NCBI RefSeq assembly: GCF_014202905.1
Contig: NZ_JACHHY010000008.1
Coordinates: forward strand, 1-64,000
Direction: 5' to 3'
DNA from: Chitinivorax tropicus
Lineage (GTDB): Bacteria > Pseudomonadota > Gammaproteobacteria > Burkholderiales > SCOH01
Length of the DNA: 64,000 bases
Shown: one piece after another, positions 1 through 9,524 of the stretch
How positions within the stretch are numbered: position 1 is the stretch's first letter
How the letters are laid out: every line of letters begins with the position of its first letter
Translations under genes and position numbers: made by a program
Notes under the pieces: model-generated
Database searches by the model: none
Seen by the model: only the letters and a program-made list of their open reading frames with translations
Told to the model about the DNA's origin: nothing

Positions 1-249
1 AACCAACAACTCACCCTGGCCAGCCCCACCCAGCTGAAGCTGGTGGCGAACGGCAGCGGGCTGACCTTGAAGGACGGCAACATCCTGATCCAGTGTCCCA
101 AGGCCGCGGTGTTCAAGGCCAGTGTCAAGCAGCAGCTGGGGCCGCAGGGGGCCAGTCATGCGGCGCCTGCGCTGAGCACCAGCAAAATCCAGGGTTGCGC
201 TGAAAAAATACAGGCGGCGGCCAACAACGGGAGCCCCTTCGTCAAATGA
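1..249 (+). CDS. vgrG: T6SS spike protein VgrG, C-terminal end (partial)
   Basis: The reading frame is open from the first base to the TGA at 247-249, so only the last 82 residues are present. They carry the short beta-strand repeats and the 'DGNILIQCP...VFKASVKQQ' pattern of the DUF2345 region at the end of VgrG. VgrG forms the trimeric spike on the T6SS tube. The DUF4123 adaptor and effector genes that follow directly are the classic vgrG cargo arrangement, which supports the call for so short a fragment. The stop overlaps the next start (ATGA), so the genes are probably translationally coupled. It could be the end of another spike-like protein, but the context makes that unlikely. Confidence 0.8.
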   Translation, partial: NQQLTLASPTQLKLVANGSGLTLKDGNILIQCPKAAVFKASVKQQLGPQGASHAAPALSTSKIQGCAEKIQAAANNGSPFVK

Positions 250-1187
250 CTCCACACCTGACTGACCACGACATCGACCGCCTGACCGATCAAGCCATTG
301 CCCAATTGCAACAATGGCTAGCGCACCATGGCAGCCAGCAGCTGGCGCTGCTGATCGATCCGGTGGCTGCTGACCCATTTGCAGAGCAGCTGCATGAGCA
401 AGCGCTGCCCACCGTGCGTTGCCCGTTTCCTGGCAACGATCTGGCCGACGCGCAATACCCCTATCTGGTCTGGTTCGAACATGCGGAGCGGCAAATCCGT
501 TTGATCAACGACAGCCTGCGCCTGGCCATCCACGAGCGGTGTGGCCGCATCGATGGCGAATACGGCGCACGCAGCCTGTGTGCCTGGATCATCCCCGGCA
601 CAGGCGAACCGGCGTTGGCCGAGCTGGCCCAACAGATCGGGCGGACTGTTCCAGCGTTCAACCCAGCGGGCGAGCGCATGCTGTTCCGTTATTACGACCC
701 ACGCATCACCCCTTTACTGCCAACGTGTCTGTCCGGGCCGAACTGGCGGGCGATGATCAGCCTGCAACACTACCCCTGGCTGACCATGGATGAAGCCTGC
801 ACCCTGCAAGCCATATCGCCTGATCCACAAGGCGCGGCACCCTTGCCCCACCTGCAACTGAGCGAGGCGGAAATGGACGCCCTGGCAGTGGTGGGGCTGG
901 CCAACCACCTGGGCCGACTGGTGCCGCAATGGGGGCTGGCTGCCGTGCCCGATGGGCCGCAGCTGCGCACCCTGGCCCAGCAGGCGTTTGGCCTGGGCCT
1001 GCAACACCCGGTGGATCAGCTTACGTATGCCTACCACGCATTGCACTGCCACCCGCGATTCACGCGGCACCCGTTGATCCAGCCGCTGTTGCAGCAAGAC
1101 TCGTTCGCCCAGGCGCTGGCAACGCTGACTGAAACTGAATGGCAGCGCATCGCCCAAGACTGCGCTGCTGAACCCAATCCCCGCTGA
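246..1187 (+). CDS. DUF4123 T6SS effector adaptor/chaperone
   Basis: A 313-residue protein with the DUF4123 fold in its N-terminal half: the opening 'LLIDPVAADPF' strand, then 'RMLFRYYDPRI' near residues 145-155, a signature of these adaptors. DUF4123 proteins (Tap/TEC) hold one effector and load it onto the matching VgrG without being secreted. The ATG overlaps the vgrG stop by 4 bp and the effector starts 9 bp downstream, so the three genes form one vgrG-adaptor-effector unit. The C-terminal half (after about residue 200) is probably the part that recognises the effector; this is inferred from the family. Confidence 0.88.
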   Translation: MTPHLTDHDIDRLTDQAIAQLQQWLAHHGSQQLALLIDPVAADPFAEQLHEQALPTVRCPFPGNDLADAQYPYLVWFEHAERQIRLINDSLRLAIHERCGRIDGEYGARSLCAWIIPGTGEPALAELAQQIGRTVPAFNPAGERMLFRYYDPRITPLLPTCLSGPNWRAMISLQHYPWLTMDEACTLQAISPDPQGAAPLPHLQLSEAEMDALAVVGLANHLGRLVPQWGLAAVPDGPQLRTLAQQAFGLGLQHPVDQLTYAYHALHCHPRFTRHPLIQPLLQQDSFAQALATLTETEWQRIAQDCAAEPNPR

Positions 1188-1195
1188 GACTGTAC

Positions 1196-4100
1196 ATGAG
1201 TAAGCCCTGTCACCGCTGTCAACGTAAAGGCTATGCGCTGTTTCCAGTGCTGTATGCCGTGGCCCCCAAAGCGCTCCAGGCCAAGCTGCCCAAGCTGGCT
1301 GAACCGTTTGGAGCGGGCATCACCCAGCAGGTGCTGAAACAGCACGACTACTACCTGCGTGGGCTGGAGGCAGGTTATGTGTACCTGCTCTACCCCAACA
1401 AACAATGGAAAGGCTATCTGGTCGATCCGGAAGGGTCGATGCTGTACTACCCCAACCTGACACTGGAAGACATGCCTGCCGCGCCACCGGACAAGCCCCT
1501 GCGCCAGACCTGCACTAATCAGGCGCACAACAGCCTGCCGGGCCGGGCCCTCTGCATAGAAGACACCCGGGGGCCGGTGTGGATCGCCTTCAGCCGCCAC
1601 CGCTGGACCAAGGCAGTGCGCGATGGGCACGCCAAGCACCCCGCCGAGCGGATGCAGGCGATCACAGCATTCGACGACAGCCCCTTCGCCCACGCCCTGC
1701 CAGCCAGCCCGGCCAATTTGAAACAATGGGTGGCGAATTTTGATGCGGAACGGGTGAGGGCGGTCAATCGGCGCATGGCCAATACCTGGCTGACCGATGA
1801 TAGCCAGCAGGCCGAGAAGCTCAGCCAGCTCATGCGGCATATGTCACCCAAAGGCAAGCAGGGCTTGATTTTTGCGCTGTCGGACACTGCCGGGATCACA
1901 CACCAGCTCAATCAGACCCGGCTGTTGGAACAAGCCAAATTATTTGAGTGGCAATCCGACGAAAAACGGGCGTGGAAACGTATCTCGGCGGACTGCATCC
2001 AGGCTTTACGAGAGCGGGTGAAGATGAGGAAGCGGGCAGAAATCATCCAGCGGGACACCGGCAAGGAGTGGGGTAAAACCAACAACCCTACCCATGCCAA
2101 GCTGGATAACTACCTGCACTATCGAACCGAATTCGACGAGAGAGTCCGAACCAAACAATTACCGGCACACAGCAAATTTCAACCGATCAAAGGTGTGTCC
2201 GCATTGGGGCCTGGGCATATCCTGGTGCCGATCGAGCAGAAAGTTGCCGCGCAAAGCCGTTCGGATCTGGAAGACCTGGAAGACCATTACAATGAAAAGG
2301 CGCGCAGTCAATTCATCAACGACTACAACAAAACAGTCAGCCTGTTTCAAAAGCGCATCCACGCGCTGGACCAGGACTATGCACAATGGCTGACTCACAA
2401 ACCCCAGCCTGGCGTACCGACGCTGGCCCAGCTATGCCGCCTGGATTTTGTACCCAATGATGGCAATACCGCCAAGGACTACATCCAGCTGGTCTGCCAG
2501 ACCACCGAAGGCGGCCCCTTGTCCCAAGCCAGCCTGCCCTGGTTCAAAGCCACCTTGCAGCTAGACCCGACCAGTGAAGACCAAGTCTTGCTGCGGGCCT
2601 TGGTGGGCAATAACACCAACCTGCTCAAATTCCTGACCGTAGACAAGCAAGACAAATCCTATGACGTGTTGAAAGCAGTGCTGACCGAAGAAAAGGTCAG
2701 CAACAGGCTGGGCAAATATGGCCTGGCCGGGAATGCCGTCTTGGGCGGCTTCGCCAATGGCATTCTGGGTGGCATCTATGGCACCGCACTGATGTTGGAA
2801 GGGCTGAAACAACTGGCGGAAGGGGATCGCATCAAATTGGTGCGCTACGTGTCCACCCTGCTTTATATATGGGATGGCACCCAAAGCTATTGTGTGCGTA
2901 TCAAAACCAAGCTGGGCGACTTGCAGCGGGGCTTTCTGCAGACCGCCTTTGCCCGGCAGGTGCAAGCCAGCGCCTCGCGGATCTCCCGGCGGCTGCAGGG
3001 CTTGCCGCGCCTTCCGGCCAATGTGGCGGACGAAGCCACCGATGCGCTGTTCATCACCACCGTGCCACCGGCGCAGCTGGCCGCCCTGTTGCAGCCGCCG
3101 CGCTCGTCCCATGCCCGGGCCAGGGTCATCGTCACCTCGGCCTTTGAATATGGGCAGCGGCTGGCGGACAAAGTCAATCTCTCCTTGCCAGCCTGGGGGG
3201 CTGATCAGGTCTCCGATCTCACCAGCAAAGCCAGCGTCTTCTCCCGCTCCACCGGCATGCTGTCGGTGGGGGTGCTGATCCTGCAATGGGGGCAGATGAC
3301 CGACAACCTGAGCAAGGTCACCAGCCTCAGCGGCAACGACAAGCTGATGGCGCTACTGGGCCTGGGCGATGCCTTTGCCAGCTTGCTGGGGGCGGCGGCA
3401 GAGATCAGGGGGGAGTGGAAGAGCGCGGTGGCCAAGGTGACAGGTGGGGCTGCCCCGACACAGTTGCTGAATAGGGTGGTGCAGTTCACGGGTGTGATGG
3501 GTGCGATTGGTGGGGCGTTTAATGCAGCACAGAGTGCTATATCTGCTCATCACAAGGGGGGCGAGGGTGATATAGATGCTGGGATTTTGCACGGTGCCGC
3601 TGCCATCGCCTATGGCGGAGCCGCTGTTTTTAGTGGGGCAATCGGTTTCGGTGCCTCCTCAGCCTTTTTCGGCACCATGCTCGGCCTGGGGCCGGGCGGC
3701 TGGGTGGTCTTGCTGACGGTGGTGGCCGTCGGGCTCACCTATGCCGCGCTCAATGCCGAAGACAGCGATGCTGAGAAATACGTGGCCCGCAATGCCTTCT
3801 GGAGCACCAGCTCGCGCACCGACCCACGCTTCAAAAGCTGGCGCGAAGAGGCCTCGGCCTTCAACGCCATCTGGTACGAGGTCAAGGTCGATTTCAGCTG
3901 GGGCGACACGCTCTCGGGCAGCACCGGGCTGGGCCGCGACACCGTCACCCTCAAATTCACCATCAATGGCCGCACCGGGCAAGACGGCTGGCGTTACCGC
4001 ATCTGGCTGACCAACCAGCGAGGGCAGGAACAGCAAGTATTGGTCAACCGGCATGCGGTGCCAGCCTGGTCAGTGCAGCCCACCCAGGCCATGACGCTTG

Positions 4101-4279
4101 GACAGGGCTGGGGCAAGCACCCGGCAGAGATCGAAGAGAAGGACGGGCAATGGGTGTTGACGCACACGCTGGATGTCGATGACGATGTCTTCCACAAGGC
4201 CCGGCTGCAGCTGGAATACTACCCCCACCACCAAGACCTGCACGATATGGCCATCTTCAACCTGTCCGATAGCGATTGA
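1196..4279 (+). CDS. T6SS pore-forming effector, VasX/BTH_I2691 family
   Basis: 1027 residues. The N-terminus has a CxxC followed by 'RKGYALFPVLYAV' and an early 'GYVYLLYP' block, typical of the VasX N-terminal region (BTH_I2691-type effectors). The middle is long and partly helical. Hydrophobic Gly/Ala-rich stretches at about residues 510-535, 700-730 and 795-858 (the last ends in 'GGWVVLLTVVAVGLTYAAL') are candidate membrane-inserting helices, as in colicin-like effectors that depolarise the target inner membrane. The last ~117 residues (from codon 911, base 3926) form a beta-rich domain that recurs four times downstream as orphan fragments. The adaptor is just upstream and the first immunity gene 6 bp downstream. 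Pore formation is inferred from the family and the hydrophobic segments. Confidence 0.85.
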   Translation: MSKPCHRCQRKGYALFPVLYAVAPKALQAKLPKLAEPFGAGITQQVLKQHDYYLRGLEAGYVYLLYPNKQWKGYLVDPEGSMLYYPNLTLEDMPAAPPDKPLRQTCTNQAHNSLPGRALCIEDTRGPVWIAFSRHRWTKAVRDGHAKHPAERMQAITAFDDSPFAHALPASPANLKQWVANFDAERVRAVNRRMANTWLTDDSQQAEKLSQLMRHMSPKGKQGLIFALSDTAGITHQLNQTRLLEQAKLFEWQSDEKRAWKRISADCIQALRERVKMRKRAEIIQRDTGKEWGKTNNPTHAKLDNYLHYRTEFDERVRTKQLPAHSKFQPIKGVSALGPGHILVPIEQKVAAQSRSDLEDLEDHYNEKARSQFINDYNKTVSLFQKRIHALDQDYAQWLTHKPQPGVPTLAQLCRLDFVPNDGNTAKDYIQLVCQTTEGGPLSQASLPWFKATLQLDPTSEDQVLLRALVGNNTNLLKFLTVDKQDKSYDVLKAVLTEEKVSNRLGKYGLAGNAVLGGFANGILGGIYGTALMLEGLKQLAEGDRIKLVRYVSTLLYIWDGTQSYCVRIKTKLGDLQRGFLQTAFARQVQASASRISRRLQGLPRLPANVADEATDALFITTVPPAQLAALLQPPRSSHARARVIVTSAFEYGQRLADKVNLSLPAWGADQVSDLTSKASVFSRSTGMLSVGVLILQWGQMTDNLSKVTSLSGNDKLMALLGLGDAFASLLGAAAEIRGEWKSAVAKVTGGAAPTQLLNRVVQFTGVMGAIGGAFNAAQSAISAHHKGGEGDIDAGILHGAAAIAYGGAAVFSGAIGFGASSAFFGTMLGLGPGGWVVLLTVVAVGLTYAALNAEDSDAEKYVARNAFWSTSSRTDPRFKSWREEASAFNAIWYEVKVDFSWGDTLSGSTGLGRDTVTLKFTINGRTGQDGWRYRIWLTNQRGQEQQVLVNRHAVPAWSVQPTQAMTLGQGWGKHPAEIEEKDGQWVLTHTLDVDDDVFHKARLQLEYYPHHQDLHDMAIFNLSDSD

Positions 4280-4285
4280 TCCAAT

Positions 4286-5323
4286 ATGCCACGTTCTCAT
4301 CACCCTGGGCTTGCCACCCACCCCGGCCCACCGCAGCCCGTTCCCTACCGTGACGGCGATGCAGCCGTCACCTATGGCCGCCAGACCGTGTCCGGCCCCC
4401 ACTGCAGCAGTGGCGGCGAGGTGCGCCATGTCTACCCAGATGCGATGGAGCTGGGTGGGCTGCGGAGGAGCGGGGCGGGGTTTGGGATCTTGGGTTGCAT
4501 AATTAGTACCATACCTGTCTTTTCTTCGTTTTTTCTTATAGTTACAATTTTCGAACAATTTGCTCGATTAGAACGTGTGAATGGCGTCTATGCCGCAGCC
4601 TTGTTGTTCTTCCTTGCTGCAATCGGTGTCTTTACGTGCGCTGCTATAGTATTTGGCCGACTCGACCTCTTCTCCTACCGAGACGAACCGATTCTATTCA
4701 ACCGAGCCAGCCGCAAGCTGCACATCTTCCGGCGCCGCTTCAAATGGACCCGCCCCTTCAGCAGATGGCCGGTGGTGATCGACAGCTATGACTGGGACTG
4801 CGTGCGTGGGGAAGTCAAAGGCGGAGCAGTGCTGATGGGCACTGTGCCAACCACCCGCTTCCAGCTCTATCTGGCCATTGCCGACCGGCCAGGTAGTGAC
4901 ACCATCATCGACCGGGTGCCGGTGGGGGGTCCCTCACTGGGTAAAGACCACTTCCAACCACTCTGGGAGCACATCCGCCAATATATGGAAGCCGACGGCC
5001 CGCCGCTGCAAGCTGGCGACAGCCTGTCCAGGCACACCCAGTTCTCCCACCGTATGGCGTGGGCAGCAGGCTTTTTCTTTCTCGACCCGGACTATAAAAA
5101 CCAAGTGCCAAGCCGGCTCGGTCGAGCCATCGGCATCACCACCAATCTGCTGATTGCCCCCTTCGCCATGATCCCTGGCCTGCTCGCCTGGCTCAGCGGG
5201 CTGAGCGGTCGTGATCCCTGGTGGCCAGACGACGTACTGGCGGCAGCCGGTGGCCCACCCTTGTCCGAGCCCGCCGCACTGGCCTTGCGCCCGGCTGCGC
5301 CAACCGCAGGGCAGGTGGGCTGA
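4286..5323 (+). CDS. T6SS immunity protein, DUF6708-like, array copy 1
   Basis: 345 residues. A hydrophilic N-terminus (1-67) is followed by a two-helix membrane hairpin (about 68-122), a soluble domain opening with 'YRDEPILFNRASRKLHIFRR' and containing 'PLWEHIRQYMEADGPP', another hydrophobic stretch (about 275-300) and a Pro/Ala-rich tail. The 'RDEPIxFNRxxRK' and 'LWExxRxYME' patterns resemble DUF6708 proteins found beside BTH_I2691-type effectors. The position 6 bp after the effector stop and the membrane topology fit immunity to a pore-former in the inner membrane. As the copy next to the intact effector, it is the likely cognate partner. The hairpin DNA (4489-4655) is AT-rich and unique to this copy. 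Confidence 0.78.
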   Translation: MPRSHHPGLATHPGPPQPVPYRDGDAAVTYGRQTVSGPHCSSGGEVRHVYPDAMELGGLRRSGAGFGILGCIISTIPVFSSFFLIVTIFEQFARLERVNGVYAAALLFFLAAIGVFTCAAIVFGRLDLFSYRDEPILFNRASRKLHIFRRRFKWTRPFSRWPVVIDSYDWDCVRGEVKGGAVLMGTVPTTRFQLYLAIADRPGSDTIIDRVPVGGPSLGKDHFQPLWEHIRQYMEADGPPLQAGDSLSRHTQFSHRMAWAAGFFFLDPDYKNQVPSRLGRAIGITTNLLIAPFAMIPGLLAWLSGLSGRDPWWPDDVLAAAGGPPLSEPAALALRPAAPTAGQVG

Positions 5324-5327
5324 CAGC

Positions 5328-5681
5328 GGGCTGGGCCGCGACACCGTCACCCTCCAATTCACCCTCAATGGCCGCACCGGGCAAGACGGCTGGCGTTACC
5401 GCATCTGGCTGACCAACCAGCGAGGGCAGGAACAGCAAGTATTGGTCAACCGGCATGCGGTGCCAGCCTGGTCAGTGCAGCCCACCCAGGCCATGACGCT
5501 TGGACAGGGCTGGGGCAAGCACCCGGCAGAGATCGAAGAGAAGGACGGGCAATGGGTGTTGACGCACACGCTGGATGTCGATGACGATGTCTTCCACAAG
5601 GCCCGGCTGCAGCTGGAATACTACCCACACCACCAAGACCTGCACGATATGGCCATCTTCAACTTGTCCGATAGCGATTGA
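5328..5681 (+). pseudogene. Orphan effector C-terminal fragment 1
   Basis: 117 codons nearly identical to the end of the effector at 1196-4279, through the same final 'NLSDSD' and TGA. There is no upstream effector body. The frame runs back into the end of immunity copy 1 in a different reading frame, so the apparent ATG at 5211 is accidental. No Shine-Dalgarno or start codon is evident at the junction. It is probably untranslated, or read only through coupling, and may act as homology for recombination with the effector gene. Confidence 0.85.
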
Positions 5682-5687
5682 TCCAAT

Positions 5688-6725
5688 ATGCCACGTTCTC
5701 ATCACCCAGGGCTTGCCACCCACCCCGGCCCACCGCAGCCCGTTCCCTACCGTGACGGCGATGCAGCCGTCACCTATGGTCGCCAGACCGTGTCCGGCCC
5801 CCACTGCAGCAGCGGCGGTGAGGTGCGCCATGTCTACCCGGATGCGATGGAGCTGGGTGGGCAGCGGAGGAGTGGGGCGGGGTTTGGGGTTGCTGGTTTA
5901 GTAATCAATCTTATCGCCGTTGGTATGTTCTCTGCCCTTCTTCTTCAAACTTTTGGGCAAATTACTAAATTTTGGCGGGTGGATGCTTTTGATATTGCTT
6001 TTTTGTTACTTAGTTTTTTCTCAATATGTATTTTTGGATGCGTTGCTGTAGTGTTTGGCCGACTCGACCTCTTCTCCTACCGAGACGAACCGATTCTATT
6101 CAACCGAGCCAGCCGCAAGCTGCACATCTTCCGGCGTCGCTTCAAATGGACCCGCCCCTTCAGCAGATGGCCGGTGGTGATTGATACCTATGACTGGGAC
6201 TGCGTGCGTGGGGAAGTCAAAGGCGGAGCAGTGCTGATGGGCACTGTGCCAACCACCCGCTTCCAGCTCTATCTGGCCATTGCCGACCGGCCAGGCAGTG
6301 ACACCATCATCGACCGGGTGCCGGTGGGAAGCCCCTCACTGGGCAAAGACCACTTCCAACCACTCTGGGAGCACATCCGCCAATATATGGAAGCCGACGG
6401 CCCGCCGCTGCAAGCTGGCGACAGCCTGTCCAGGCACACCCAGTTCTCCCACCGTATGGCGTGGGCAGCAGGCTTTTTCTTTCTCGACCCGGACTATAAA
6501 AATCAAGTGCCAAGCCGGCTCGGTCGAGCCATCGGCATCACCACCAATCTGCTGATTGCCCCCTTCGCCATGATCCCTGGCCTGCTCGCCTGGCTCAGCG
6601 GGCTGAGCGGTCGTGATCCCTGGTGGCCAGACGACGTACTGGCGGCAGCCGGTGGCCCACCCTTGTCCGAGCCCGCCGCGCTGGCCTTGCGCCCGGCTGC
6701 GCCACCCGCAAGGCAGGTGGGCTGA
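5688..6725 (+). CDS. T6SS immunity protein, DUF6708-like, array copy 2
   Basis: 345 residues and the same layout as copy 1. The first 67 residues and everything after about residue 122 are nearly identical to copy 1, with scattered differences (DTYDWD for DSYDWD, VGSPS for VGGPS). The membrane hairpin is entirely different: it begins 'GLVINLIAVGMFSALLLQTF' and ends '...IFGCVAVVFGRLDLF'. Its DNA (about 5890-6058) is AT-rich against a GC-rich background. It probably protects against a related pore-former made by other strains, since no cognate effector lies beside it; this is inference. Confidence 0.75.
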   Translation: MPRSHHPGLATHPGPPQPVPYRDGDAAVTYGRQTVSGPHCSSGGEVRHVYPDAMELGGQRRSGAGFGVAGLVINLIAVGMFSALLLQTFGQITKFWRVDAFDIAFLLLSFFSICIFGCVAVVFGRLDLFSYRDEPILFNRASRKLHIFRRRFKWTRPFSRWPVVIDTYDWDCVRGEVKGGAVLMGTVPTTRFQLYLAIADRPGSDTIIDRVPVGSPSLGKDHFQPLWEHIRQYMEADGPPLQAGDSLSRHTQFSHRMAWAAGFFFLDPDYKNQVPSRLGRAIGITTNLLIAPFAMIPGLLAWLSGLSGRDPWWPDDVLAAAGGPPLSEPAALALRPAAPPARQVG

Positions 6726-6729
6726 CGGC

Positions 6730-7083
6730 GGGCTGGGCCGCGACACCGTCACCCTCAAATTCACCCTCAATGGCCGCACCGGGCAAGACGGCTGGCGTTA
6801 CCGCATCTGGCTGACCAACCAGCGAGGGCAGGAGCAGCAAGTATTGGTCAACCGGCATGCGGTGCCAGCCTGGTCAGCGCAGCCCGCCCAGGCGATGACG
6901 CTTGGACAGGGCTGGGGCAAGCACCCGGCACAGATCGAAGAGAAGGACGGGCAATGGGTGTTGACGCACACGCTGGATGTCGATGACGATGTCTTCCACA
7001 AGGCCCGGCTGCAGCTGGAATACTACCCACACCACCAAGACCTGCACGATATGGCCATCTTCAACCTGTCAGATAGCGATTGA
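6730..7083 (+). pseudogene. Orphan effector C-terminal fragment 2
   Basis: Second detached copy of the effector's last 117 codons, in frame to the TGA at 7081-7083. It differs from the parent tail by a few substitutions (for example SAQPAQ for SVQPTQ and AQIEEK for AEIEEK). Those changes recur in fragment 4 but not in 1 or 3, which hints at alternating duplication or conversion. No start signal was found at the junction. Confidence 0.85.
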
Positions 7084-7089
7084 TCCAAT

Positions 7090-8124
7090 ATGCCACGTTC
7101 TCATCACCCTGGGCTTGCCACCCACCCCGGCCCACCGCAGCCCGTTCCCTACTGTGACGGCGATGCCGCCCTCACCTATGGCCGCCAGACCGTGTCCGGC
7201 CCCCACTGCAGCAGCGGCGGTGAGGTGCGCCATGTCTACCCGGATGCGATGGAGTTGGGTGGGCTGCGGAGGAGCGGGGCGGGGTTTGGGGTTGGGGGTG
7301 GGATAGTTTGTCTAATTGGCTGCGTTGGAGGAGGAGTACTGGGTTTAGCAGCTGAAATAAACCATCTAGTTCGTGGTGTAGATTTGCAAACTCTCTTTGC
7401 AATCGCTTTTTCTAGCTTCGTATCATTGATATTTTTTTGTGCAGCTACCACTTTTTTCCGACTCGACCTCTTCTCCTACCGAGACGAACCGATTCTATTC
7501 AACCGAGCCAGCCGCAAGCTGCACATCTTCCGGCGCCGCTTCAAATGGACCCGCCCCTTCAGCAGATGGCCAGTGGTGATCGACAGCTATGACTGGGACT
7601 GCGTGCGTGGTGAAGTCAAAGGCGGTGCAGTGCTGATGGGCACCGTGCCAACCACCCGCTTCCAGCTCTATCTGGCCATTGCCGACCGGCCAGGCAGTGA
7701 CACCATCATCGACCGGGTGCCGGTGGGGGGCCCCTCACTGGGCAAAGACCACTTCCAACCACTCTGGGAGCACATCCGCCAATATATGGAAGCCGACGGC
7801 CCACCCCTGCAACACGGAGACACCCTGTCCCGGCACACCCGGTTCTCCCACCGCATGGCATGGTCAGCAGGCTTTTTCTTTCTCGACCCGGACTATAAAA
7901 ACCAAGTGCCAAGCCGGCTCGGTCGTGCCATCGGCATCACCACCAATCTGCTGATTGCCCCCTTCGCCATGATCCCTGGCCTGCTCGCCTGGCTCAGTCA
8001 ATTGAGCGGTCGCGAGCCCTGGTGGCCAGATGACGTACTGGCGGCAGCCGGTGGCCCACCCTTGTCCGAGCCCGCCGCGCTGGCCTTGCGCCCGGCTGCG
8101 CCACCCGCAGGGCAGGTGGGCTGA
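7090..8124 (+). CDS. T6SS immunity protein, DUF6708-like, array copy 3
   Basis: 344 residues. The conserved N-terminus, soluble domain and tail match the other copies. The hairpin (about residues 68-122; DNA about 7291-7458) is unique and includes 'GGGIVCLIGCVGGGVLGLAA' and a second helix ending 'FFCAATTFFRLDLF'. This copy also has a small patch of private changes around residues 235-255 ('LQHGDTLSRHTRFSHRMAW') and 'LSQLSGREPWW' near 305, so divergence is not limited to the hairpin. It is likely a bitopic or polytopic inner-membrane protein like its sisters. Confidence 0.75.
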   Translation: MPRSHHPGLATHPGPPQPVPYCDGDAALTYGRQTVSGPHCSSGGEVRHVYPDAMELGGLRRSGAGFGVGGGIVCLIGCVGGGVLGLAAEINHLVRGVDLQTLFAIAFSSFVSLIFFCAATTFFRLDLFSYRDEPILFNRASRKLHIFRRRFKWTRPFSRWPVVIDSYDWDCVRGEVKGGAVLMGTVPTTRFQLYLAIADRPGSDTIIDRVPVGGPSLGKDHFQPLWEHIRQYMEADGPPLQHGDTLSRHTRFSHRMAWSAGFFFLDPDYKNQVPSRLGRAIGITTNLLIAPFAMIPGLLAWLSQLSGREPWWPDDVLAAAGGPPLSEPAALALRPAAPPAGQVG

Positions 8125-8128
8125 CGGC

Positions 8129-8482
8129 GGGCTGGGCCGTGACACCGTCACCCTCAAATTCACCATCAATGGCCGCACCGGGCAAGACGGCTGGCGCTAT
8201 CGCATCTGGCTGACCAACCAGCGAGGGCAGGAGCAGCAAGTATTGGTCAACCGGCATGCGGTGCCAGCCTGGTCAGTGCAGCCCACCCAGGCCATGACGC
8301 TTGGACAGGGCTGGGGCAAGCACCCGGCAGAGATCGAAGAGAAGGACGGGCAATGGGTGTTGACGCACACGCTGGATGTCGATGACGATGTCTTCCACAA
8401 GGCCCGGCTGCAGCTGGAATACTACCCCCACCACCAAGACCTGCACGATATGGCCATCTTCAACCTGTCAGATAGCGATTGA
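8129..8482 (+). pseudogene. Orphan effector C-terminal fragment 3
   Basis: Third detached copy of the effector tail, open to TGA at 8480-8482 and closest in protein sequence to the intact effector ('SVQPTQAMTLGQGWG', 'AEIEEKDG'). It is preceded directly by the TGA of immunity copy 3. As in the other fragments, there is no recognisable ribosome site or start at the junction. Confidence 0.85.
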
Positions 8483-8488
8483 TCCAAT

Positions 8489-9520
8489 ATGCCACGTTCT
8501 CATCACCCTGGGCTTGCCACCCACCCCGGCCCACCGCAGCCCGTTCCCTACCGTGACGGCGATGCAGCCGTCACCTATGGTCGCCAGACCGTGTCCGGCC
8601 CCCACTGCAGCAGCGGCGGCGAGGTGCGTCATGTCTACCCGGATGCGATGGAGCTGGGTGGGCAGCGGAGGAGCGGGGCGGGGTTTGGGGTTGCTGGCTT
8701 GATTATGGGCTTAACTGTTATTTTAATGAGTCTTCATGAATTAATTTTGGAAATTGGAAGAATTTCAAAATATCATAATAATGATATATTTATAGATATT
8801 TTTATGTCGCTTGTTATTATAGCGATTGCATTTGTCTTCGCTGCAACCATGGGAAGACTCGACCTCTTCTCCTACCGAGACGAACCGATTCTATTCAACC
8901 GAGCCAGCCGCAAGCTGCACATCTTCCGGCGCCGCTTCAAATGGACCCGCCCCTTCAGCAGATGGCCAGTGGTGATCGACAGCTATGACTGGGACTGCGT
9001 GCGTGGTGAAGTCAAAGGCGGAGCAGTGCTGATGGGCACTGTGCCAACCACCCGCTTCCAGCTCTATCTGGCCATTGCCGACCGGCCAGGCAGTGACACC
9101 ATCATCGACCGGGTGCCGGTGGGGGGCCCCTCACTGGGTAAAGACCACTTCCAACCACTCTGGGAGCACATCCGCCAATATATGGAAGCCGACGGCCCGC
9201 CGCTGCAAGCTGGCGACAGCCTGTCCAGGCACACCCAGTTCTCCCACCGTATGGCGTGGTCAGCAGGCTTTTTCTTTCTCGACCCGGACTATAAAAACCA
9301 AGTGCCAAGCCGGCTCGGTCGAGCCATCGGCATCACCACCAATCTGCTGATTGCCCCCTTCGCCATGATCCCTGGCCTGCTCGCCTGGCTCAGCGGGCTG
9401 AGCGGTCGTGATCCCTGGTGGCCAGATGACGTACTGGCGGCAGCCGGTGGCCCACCCTTGTCCGAGCCCGCCGCACTGGCCTTGCGCCCGGCTGTGCCAA
9501 CCGCAGGGCAGGTGGGCTGA
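8489..9520 (+). CDS. T6SS immunity protein, DUF6708-like, array copy 4
   Basis: 343 residues. The flanks are near-identical to copies 1-3. The hairpin segment is the most AT-rich of the five (DNA about 8691-8855, with runs such as 'aaaatatcataataatgat') and encodes Ile-rich helices, including 'FIDIFMSLVIIAIAFVFAAT'. Such composition inside a GC-rich gene suggests the segment came from elsewhere. The role is as for the other copies: presumed inner-membrane immunity without an adjacent cognate effector. Confidence 0.75.
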   Translation: MPRSHHPGLATHPGPPQPVPYRDGDAAVTYGRQTVSGPHCSSGGEVRHVYPDAMELGGQRRSGAGFGVAGLIMGLTVILMSLHELILEIGRISKYHNNDIFIDIFMSLVIIAIAFVFAATMGRLDLFSYRDEPILFNRASRKLHIFRRRFKWTRPFSRWPVVIDSYDWDCVRGEVKGGAVLMGTVPTTRFQLYLAIADRPGSDTIIDRVPVGGPSLGKDHFQPLWEHIRQYMEADGPPLQAGDSLSRHTQFSHRMAWSAGFFFLDPDYKNQVPSRLGRAIGITTNLLIAPFAMIPGLLAWLSGLSGRDPWWPDDVLAAAGGPPLSEPAALALRPAVPTAGQVG

Positions 9521-9524
9521 CAGC

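Noticed and set aside
1031..1840. 269-codon antisense frame across the adaptor-effector junction
   Set aside because: Overlaps two well-supported genes and has no start signal or family pattern.
2561..3286. 241-codon frame antisense to the effector
   Set aside because: A long antisense frame caused by high third-position GC; the plus-strand effector is clearly real.
5211..5327. An in-frame ATG upstream of orphan tail 1 that would add ~39 residues
   Set aside because: These codons lie inside immunity copy 1 in another frame and have no ribosome site; the same chance extension recurs in other copies because the DNA is repeated.
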